Below are positions 5,642-9,725 of a DNA stretch of 9,725 nucleotides, piece by piece. A program made the position numbers and the translations under genes. Every line of letters begins with the position of its first letter. Position 1 is the first letter of the stretch. The DNA comes from DASTWM01 sp035765855 (GTDB taxonomy: Bacteria; Chloroflexota; Chloroflexia; Chloroflexales; Roseiflexaceae). The notes beneath the pieces are model-generated. The model had not been told where the DNA came from, ran no database searches, and worked only from the letters and a program-made list of their open reading frames with translations. The stretch lies in assembly GCA_035765855.1 (NCBI GenBank), contig DASTWM010000496.1, positions 1 through 9,725 on the forward strand, written 5' to 3'.

Positions 5642-7054
5642 ATGCAGCAGGAAGTCATCTCGTATCTTGAAGATCAGGACGAAAAGCTTGCGTATCTCGC
5701 GGGTCAGATTTGGGAGCAGCCCGAAATCGCATTAAACGAGCAGTTCGCATGCACGCTGCTCGCGAATGAGATCGAAGCCGCCGGGTTCGCGGTGCAGCGG
5801 AATGTGGGCCAGATGCCGACCGCATTTGTGGCAAGTTGGGGCAGCGGCTCGCCGATCATCGGCATTCTTGGCGAATATGACGCGCTGCCCGGCCTGTCGC
5901 AACAGGTTTCGAGCGACCGGCAGCCGATTGTGACCGAAGGGCCAGGCCACGGCTGCGGGCATAATTTGTTCGGCGTCGCCAGCCTCGGCGCTGCCCTGGC
6001 GCTCAAAACGGTTATGGAGCAGCACAACATTCCCGGCACCATCCGGCTGTACGGCTGCCCGGCGGAGGAAACGCTGGTCGGCAAAACGTTCATGGCGAAG
6101 GCGGGCGTGTTTGACGATCTCGACGCGGCGCTGGCCTGGCATCCCGGCGATACCAATGTCGTGTGGGCCGGTTCGTCGCAGGCCATGAACTCGTTCAAGG
6201 TGAATTTTCATGGCGTCAGTTCGCACGCCGCCGCCGACCCGTACAACGGGCGCAGCGCGCTGGATGGCGTGCAGTTGATGGACATCGGCGTCAACTATTT
6301 GCGCGAGCATGTTATTCCCGAGGCGCGCATCCACAGCGTCATCACCAGCGGTGGCCTCGCGCCGAACGTGGTGCCAGCCTACGCGCAGATCTGGTACTTC
6401 GTGCGGGCATCGCGGCGCGATCAGGTCGCGGCGATCTACGAGCGCATGCTCGATATCGCCAAAGGCGCGGCGCTGATGACCGGCACAACCTACGATGTCG
6501 ATTTCCTGACCGGCTGCTATGAAATGCTGCCGAACAAGGTCTTGTCACGGCTGCTGCTCGAAAAGATGCAGGCGATCGGCGGCTCAACTTTTACCGACGA
6601 GGAGCAGGCATTTGCCAGATCGCTCCAAAACACCTTCACGCCGGGAGCCATCGCGGACGCCTTCGAGCATTTGCAGAATCAGGTAACTGTCGATCTCAAT
6701 CCAACGGCCTGCGATACGCCGCTGTGGAGCGCGGTTCTGCCGCACACCGAAACGCCGCGCGTCATGCCCGGCTCGACCGAGGTCGCCGATGTGAGCCAGA
6801 TCACGCCGACGGCTCAGATGACGACATGCTGCTGGCCGTTCGGGACGCCGGGGCATAGCTGGCAGATCGTCGCATCTTCCGGCTCAAGTATCGGGTTCAA
6901 AGGCATGCTCCTGGCGGCGAAAACGCTGGCGCTGGCCGGGCTGGATCTGTTCACGCGCCCAGATGTGCTGGAGGCCGCGCGGGCCGAATTTCAGCGCGAG
7001 AAGCGCGGCCAGCCGTATGTTTCGCCGCTGCCGCCAGACGCGTTTCCGCATTAA
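5642..7054 (+). CDS. M20-family metallo-amidohydrolase, AbgB-like (aminobenzoyl-glutamate hydrolase type)
   Basis: A 470-residue zinc-dependent amidohydrolase, close to E. coli AbgB in length and motifs. AbgB, with AbgA, splits p-aminobenzoyl-glutamate, a folate breakdown product; related M20 enzymes hydrolyse other N-acyl amino acids. Visible: GILGEYDALPGLSQ (74-87), the metal motif GHGCGHN (102-108), GCPAEE (138-143) with the catalytic and metal-binding glutamates, WHPGD (166-170), the lid/dimerisation domain with GVSSHAAADPYNGRSALDGV (191-210) and SGGLAPNVVPA (236-246), then GSTEVADVSQITPT (377-390) and GTPGHSWQ (401-408), whose His is the expected last zinc ligand. All expected metal and catalytic residues appear present. 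There is no signal peptide, so it is cytoplasmic. The start has GGAG nine bases upstream. It stands alone: no abgA or abgT homologue is in the window, so substrate is uncertain. An inverted repeat follows the stop by 14 bases. Confidence 0.94.
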   Translation: MQQEVISYLEDQDEKLAYLAGQIWEQPEIALNEQFACTLLANEIEAAGFAVQRNVGQMPTAFVASWGSGSPIIGILGEYDALPGLSQQVSSDRQPIVTEGPGHGCGHNLFGVASLGAALALKTVMEQHNIPGTIRLYGCPAEETLVGKTFMAKAGVFDDLDAALAWHPGDTNVVWAGSSQAMNSFKVNFHGVSSHAAADPYNGRSALDGVQLMDIGVNYLREHVIPEARIHSVITSGGLAPNVVPAYAQIWYFVRASRRDQVAAIYERMLDIAKGAALMTGTTYDVDFLTGCYEMLPNKVLSRLLLEKMQAIGGSTFTDEEQAFARSLQNTFTPGAIADAFEHLQNQVTVDLNPTACDTPLWSAVLPHTETPRVMPGSTEVADVSQITPTAQMTTCCWPFGTPGHSWQIVASSGSSIGFKGMLLAAKTLALAGLDLFTRPDVLEAARAEFQREKRGQPYVSPLPPDAFPH

Positions 7055-7067
7055 AGCGCGCCGGTCA

Positions 7068-7103
7068 TGCGGAAGCGCGATGAACCCGCACCGCGCTTCC
7101 GCA
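7068..7103. terminator. Inverted repeat between convergent genes, probable bidirectional terminator
   Basis: TGCGGAAGCGCG (7068-7079) and its exact complement CGCGCTTCCGCA (7092-7103) form a 12-bp perfect stem with a 12-base loop. It sits in the 56-base gap between the stop of the amidohydrolase gene (+) and the stop of the transposase fragment (-). Neither side has a U-tract, so it is not a textbook intrinsic terminator. Position between converging genes makes termination or 3'-end protection the best reading. An origin as a transposon end cannot be excluded. Confidence 0.55.
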
Positions 7104-7110
7104 GGGATCA

Positions 7111-7779
7111 CTATGTTCCGTGCAGCGCGCGTTCGGAGGTAGCGGAAGGCGCGTCGTTCAGCGCACGCGCAGACAGGCCGCTGACCCGCAGCGACATGCC
7201 GAAGCGCGTAACAACCGGCCAGAGTTGTTGTTCTAATTGCAGGCGCTCATGGGCTGGAAGCACGTCTATTTCCAGCCCCAGCGCATGATCTGCGGTGCAT
7301 CTGCCGAGCTCGACCGGCAGCCAGTAATCCTGGTAGCGCACATCCAACCCTTTTCCACGCGCATTATCGGTGCGGATGGCGGTGAATAACGCTGCGCGCG
7401 TGAGTGAAGGATAGCGCTGGCGCGTGGCGGTAACAATATCATGCACGCGACTCTTGCACAGGTAGATTTTACATGCATCAAGGAAGGTCGACACCGCACC
7501 GTAGCTCAGTCCCAGGAAATACAGCAGTGTCGCGATACATCGCACCCGCTCGGAGGTGGCCGCGCGCGTGACACCCCGCGGATATACGCGAAACGTACAG
7601 CCGCACGCCGCGCAACGGTAGCGCCGCACGTCGAGCGTGCTGTACTCCATGTCGTGGAGCGGTTTCACGACACGCTGGTGCAGGCGGAATGTGGTGCTTG
7701 TGCAACCGGGGGTTGGGCACACGAGCGCCGGTTCCGCGTGCGTCGGCGCGAGCGACGGCAAAATACAATCAATCCGCAT
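7111..7779 (-). CDS. Transposase-like protein with zinc ribbon and HTH, apparently truncated at the C-terminus
   Basis: A 222-residue frame resembling the N-terminal half of zinc-ribbon DDE transposases common in Chloroflexota and related bacteria. A four-Cys zinc ribbon is formed by C21, C26, C56 and C59 (CPTPGC ... RYRCAACGCTFRVYPRGV). It is followed by a helical, HTH-like DNA-binding segment at about 75-125 (SERVRCIATLLYFLGLSYGA) and the beginning of an RNase-H-like core (IRTDNARGKG, then YWLPVELGR and HALGLEIDVL). In intact relatives the catalytic core continues for roughly another hundred or more residues. Here it stops soon after VTRFGMSLRVSG, where an Asp pair would be expected, so it is probably inactive. 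ATG 7779 is preferred because GAGAAG lies six bases upstream and the next residues (MRIDCILPSL) look like a usual family start; ATG 7818 is possible. No second gene or target-site duplication is seen. Family assignment is moderate. Confidence 0.7.
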   Translation of the reverse strand: MRIDCILPSLAPTHAEPALVCPTPGCTSTTFRLHQRVVKPLHDMEYSTLDVRRYRCAACGCTFRVYPRGVTRAATSERVRCIATLLYFLGLSYGAVSTFLDACKIYLCKSRVHDIVTATRQRYPSLTRAALFTAIRTDNARGKGLDVRYQDYWLPVELGRCTADHALGLEIDVLPAHERLQLEQQLWPVVTRFGMSLRVSGLSARALNDAPSATSERALHGT

Positions 7780-7835
7780 TGTGACTTCTCGGTCCGGCAC
7801 AGGTCCGGCATACAGCATTGGGGCGGCTTCTCCAG

Positions 7836-7841
7836 ATTATA
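7836..7841 (-). promoter_or_regulatory. -10-like TATAAT upstream of the transposase fragment
   Basis: TATAAT on the minus strand (7841-7836) lies 57 bases upstream of the ATG at 7779. There is no convincing -35 and no TGn extension. Between it and the gene is a nine-base direct repeat (TGCCGGACC twice, minus strand, at 7810-7802 and 7799-7791, one helical turn apart) that could bind a protein. Weak evidence. Confidence 0.25.
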
Positions 7842-7967
7842 AATTACTGTACCGTCACCATGCGGCCATGCGGGTGAAGGAGCGTTAACCCACAGGGCAG
7901 AAATCATCACAAATAATTACGTCAAGTAAATGCCGGTTACAGCGACATGCTGTTTATGCCTTCACAA

Positions 7968-7976
7968 TGGTATACT
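7968..7976 (+). promoter_or_regulatory. Promoter of the efflux transporter gene (extended -10)
   Basis: TGG (7968-7970) directly precedes TATACT (7971-7976), a good extended -10. The -35 region is poor, which extended -10 promoters tolerate. Transcription would start near 7983, leaving a leader of about 90 bases that holds a hairpin and a short upstream reading frame. Apart from the transposase-side -10, the remainder of 7780-8072 shows nothing I can assign. Confidence 0.42.
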
Positions 7977-8034
7977 ACGTTCTGTCCAGATCAACGCCGA
8001 TGCCTGGCCGCCAGCGCTCGCCGCAGAGCCGCAT

Positions 8035-8076
8035 ATGTTTTGGCGCTCGCAGCGAGCTAGCGGAGATAGTCCATGA
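8035..8076 (+). promoter_or_regulatory. Possible leader peptide frame and hairpin before the efflux gene
   Basis: A 13-codon frame from ATG 8035 (MFWRSQRASGDSP) ends in TGA at 8074-8076, overlapping the transporter ATG (8073-8075) as ATGA. Its codons run through a small hairpin, GCTCG (8045-8049) with CGAGC (8053-8057), located five bases before the transporter's GGAG site (8062-8065). An earlier copy of GCGCTCGC (8014-8021) could pair with the same CGAGC arm instead. The upstream frame has only a weak ribosome site (AGAG). This may be translational attenuation or coupling, but could be chance. Confidence 0.22.
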
Positions 8077-9296
8077 CAACCAGGTTAAATCATTCGACGG
8101 TGAAACTAACGATTTTGCTCGGCATTCTCGCGGCCTTCGGGCCGCTCTCGATTGACACGTACCTGTCGGGTCTGCCTGCCATCGGGCGCGAATTCCGCGT
8201 CGACGATGCCGCCGCACAATTGACGCTGTCCATGTTCTTTGTCGGGCTGGCGCTGGGCCAGGCGGTGTATGGCCCGATTGCCGACCGGCTGGGGCGGCGC
8301 GGGCCGCTGCTGGTCGGCTGCGCGCTGTACGCGGCGGCGGCGGTCGGCTGCGCGCTGGCCCCTTCGATCAACGCGCTGATTGCCATGCGCTTCGTGCAGG
8401 CGATCGGCGGGTGCGCGGGCATGGTTATTTCGCGCTCGGTGGTGCGCGACCTGTTCGACGCGCATGAGTCGGCGCGCATGTATTCGTTTCTGATGCTGGT
8501 GATGGGCGTGGCACCGATTCTTGCGCCGCTGCTCGGCGGGCAGTTGCTGGTGCTGTTCGGCTGGCGGGCGATCTTCTGGATGCTGACCGGATTCGGGCTG
8601 CTGTGCTTCCTCATGGTGGCGGTTGGCCTGCCGGAAACGTTGCCGCCGGAACGACGCGCCGTGGCTGGCATCGGGCAGGTGCTGCGCGTGTATGGCGGCC
8701 TGTTGCGTGACCGGCACTTCATCGGCTACACGCTGGTCGGCGGCCTGATTTCGGCTGGCATGTTCGCCTACATTTCTGGCTCGCCATTTGTGTTCATCGA
8801 CCTGTACGGCGTCGCGCCGCAGAATTACGGCTGGATTTTCGGCACCAATGCGTTCGGCATCATCGCCGCCTCGCAGATCAATCGCTGGCTGCTGGCGCGC
8901 TTCCGCGCCGAGACGATTCTGCGGACGGCTCTCATGGTGATTATGGTATCGGGCGTGGTGTTAACTGTGCTGGCAGCGACCGGCGTGGGCGGGCTGGGTG
9001 GGCTGCTCGCCCCGCTATTCGTCTGCATCGCGGGCTACGGATTTATATCGCCGAACGCCACGGCGCTGGCCATGGCGGCCTACGGTCGCACGGCAGGCAG
9101 CGCGTCGGCGCTGCTCGGCACGCTGCAATTCGCGCTTGGCGCAGCTGCGGGCGCGCTGGTCGGCGTGCTGGCGAATGGCACAGCGCTGCCCATGGCAGCC
9201 GTGATCGCAGGCTGCGAACTGGTCGCGCTGGCGACGTTTTTCGTGCTGGTCGGGCGGCGAACGGTGCAGATCAGCCCGGCACACAGCGAAGCCTAG
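8073..9296 (+). CDS. MFS drug-efflux transporter, Bcr/CflA family
   Basis: A 407-residue inner-membrane protein with about twelve hydrophobic helices and a short polar C-terminus. Members of the Bcr/CflA (DHA1) group export antibiotics such as bicyclomycin, chloramphenicol or fosmidomycin, or other small molecules, by proton antiport. Visible family marks: PLSIDTYLSGLP in helix 1 (24-35; the Asp is the conserved acidic residue), motif A GPIADRLGRR (67-76), RFVQAIGGCAG with SRSVVRD (106-126), the antiporter-type helix 5 APILAPLLGG (147-156), and the C-half signature PNATALAM..GRTAGSASALLG (327-349). The start has GGAG seven bases upstream. It is transcribed alone, from an extended -10 promoter, through a structured leader, to a strong inverted repeat after the stop. 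Transport class is secure, substrate is not; I give no gene symbol because bcr and cflA cannot be separated by eye. Confidence 0.93.
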   Translation: MTTRLNHSTVKLTILLGILAAFGPLSIDTYLSGLPAIGREFRVDDAAAQLTLSMFFVGLALGQAVYGPIADRLGRRGPLLVGCALYAAAAVGCALAPSINALIAMRFVQAIGGCAGMVISRSVVRDLFDAHESARMYSFLMLVMGVAPILAPLLGGQLLVLFGWRAIFWMLTGFGLLCFLMVAVGLPETLPPERRAVAGIGQVLRVYGGLLRDRHFIGYTLVGGLISAGMFAYISGSPFVFIDLYGVAPQNYGWIFGTNAFGIIAASQINRWLLARFRAETILRTALMVIMVSGVVLTVLAATGVGGLGGLLAPLFVCIAGYGFISPNATALAMAAYGRTAGSASALLGTLQFALGAAAGALVGVLANGTALPMAAVIAGCELVALATFFVLVGRRTVQISPAHSEA

Positions 9297-9313
9297 CGCC
9301 TGTTACTGTGCCT

Positions 9314-9353
9314 TCATGGCCCCTTGCTCTACCGCAAGATCAAGGGGCCATGA
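9314..9353. terminator. Inverted repeat between convergent genes, probable bidirectional terminator
   Basis: A 13-bp perfect stem, TCATGGCCCCTTG (9314-9326) with CAAGGGGCCATGA (9341-9353), has a 14-base loop. It lies in the 62-base gap between the transporter stop (+) and the stop of the 82-residue gene (-). On the + side it is followed by a mildly T-rich stretch (ATTTCTT at 9361-9367), on the - side by none. A competing inner hairpin, CTTGC (9323-9327) with GCAAG (9334-9338), is possible. Confidence 0.65.
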
Positions 9354-9358
9354 GTACG

Positions 9359-9607
9359 TCATTTCTTCTGATAGGCGACGACAACCGTGTGCAGTTGTTC
9401 TTCAAGGCCGCGCAGGCATTCAAGCTGGCTGTCGGTTAACGGCGCGGCCTCGATGTTTTTCGGCGGTGTGTCAACGATGTTGCTGGCGGATGCGTCGGGA
9501 TGCTGAAACGCCAGCAGGAAATCCGCTCCAAGCGCCTTCTCAGCCTCGGCCAGCATCTGGCGCTGCTGGCTTGAAAGATTTGCCCATGTCCACGCATTGT
9601 CTGACAT
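9359..9607 (-). CDS. Hypothetical 82-residue protein
   Basis: I do not recognise this protein. It is soluble, mildly acidic and probably mostly helical. An N-terminal helix (LSSQQRQMLAEAEKALGADFLLAF, about 11-34) is joined by a Pro/Ser-containing linker to a second helix (LTDSQLECLRGLEEQLHTVVVAY, about 57-79) with a basic end (QKK). There is no signal peptide, membrane segment or metal motif; it has one Cys. The evidence that it is a real gene is good: AGGAGG lies four bases before the ATG, a TGC-TATAAT promoter is about 90 bases upstream, and an inverted repeat follows the stop. It is convergent with the transporter and appears to be transcribed alone. Function cannot be inferred. Confidence 0.72.
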   Translation of the reverse strand: MSDNAWTWANLSSQQRQMLAEAEKALGADFLLAFQHPDASASNIVDTPPKNIEAAPLTDSQLECLRGLEEQLHTVVVAYQKK

Positions 9608-9695
9608 AACGCCTCCTCGCGCTAACCAGCCTACGCTTTATGGTCGATCTGCCATGAACAGGTCCATTCATAACAGACACTCAGCACTTCATGGA

Positions 9696-9704
9696 ATTAT
9701 AGCA
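9696..9704 (-). promoter_or_regulatory. Promoter of the 82-residue protein gene (extended -10)
   Basis: On the minus strand TATAAT (9701-9696) is preceded by TGC (9704-9702), a consensus extended -10; no clear -35 is visible in the remaining bases. Transcription would start near 9689, giving a leader of about 80 bases. A seven-base inverted pair, CCATGAA (minus strand 9694-9688) and TTCATGG (minus strand 9658-9652), brackets the start of that leader. The rest of 9608-9725 shows nothing else I can name. Confidence 0.48.
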
Positions 9705-9725
9705 CGCTGCCATTCCCGCTCGCCG

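Noticed and set aside
7791..7810. Direct repeat GGTCCGGCA twice, 11-base period, as an insertion-sequence end or iteron
   Set aside because: Only two copies, no matching inverted copy at the other side of the transposase fragment, and no target duplication visible; kept only as a note under the nearby -10.
7967..8155. 62-codon frame crossing the efflux gene start
   Set aside because: It starts upstream of the predicted transcript start, is out of frame with a well-supported transporter start, and shows no domain.
1..9725. CRISPR array, tRNA, rRNA, riboswitch or defence cassette
   Set aside because: Looked for repeats with regular spacers, cloverleaf-like segments, a TPP-riboswitch-like leader before thiN, and defence gene motifs; found none.

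Overview
The window is GC-rich bacterial DNA with compact, mostly short-spaced genes. Several features together suggest a Chloroflexota (Chloroflexia-like) genome: the style of the zinc-ribbon transposase fragment, the MEDS-PAS-PAS sensor kinase and the GC-rich codon use. This placement is inference, because no rRNA or other phylogenetic marker is present.

Layout. (1) At 1-353 (-) is the 5' part of a five-bladed-propeller glycosidase-like gene, cut by the window edge. It is divergent from (2) a three-gene + strand cluster at 571-2522: thiamine pyrophosphokinase (thiN-type), a small three-helix membrane protein, and a SAM-dependent methyltransferase whose GTG start overlaps the preceding stop by 4 bases. 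(3) At 5374-2533 (-) is a two-component pair. A soluble MEDS-PAS-PAS histidine kinase overlaps a NarL/FixJ-type response regulator by 32 bases, and the regulator meets the methyltransferase tail to tail with only 10 bases between stops. (4) At 5642-7054 (+) is an AbgB-like M20 metallo-amidohydrolase. (5) At 7779-7111 (-) is the N-terminal part of a transposase, apparently lacking its catalytic C-terminal half. (6) At 8073-9296 (+) is a Bcr/CflA-type drug efflux transporter. (7) At 9607-9359 (-) is an unrecognised 82-residue protein.

Regulatory layer. Five intergenic stretches carry TGn-TATAAT-like extended -10 elements in the orientation their genes need. Two convergent gene pairs are separated by long perfect inverted repeats (12 and 13 bp arms) without clear U-tracts, best read as bidirectional terminators. 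The efflux gene has a leader with a hairpin just before the ribosome binding site and a 13-codon upstream frame whose stop overlaps the transporter start (ATGA).

The genes do not form one obvious pathway. The clear functional units are the two-component pair and the thiN/membrane protein/methyltransferase cluster. I see no CRISPR array, tRNA, rRNA, prophage or defence system. I do not see convincing evidence of a wholly new biological system; the most interesting points are the efflux leader and the sensor kinase's His-rich N-terminus.
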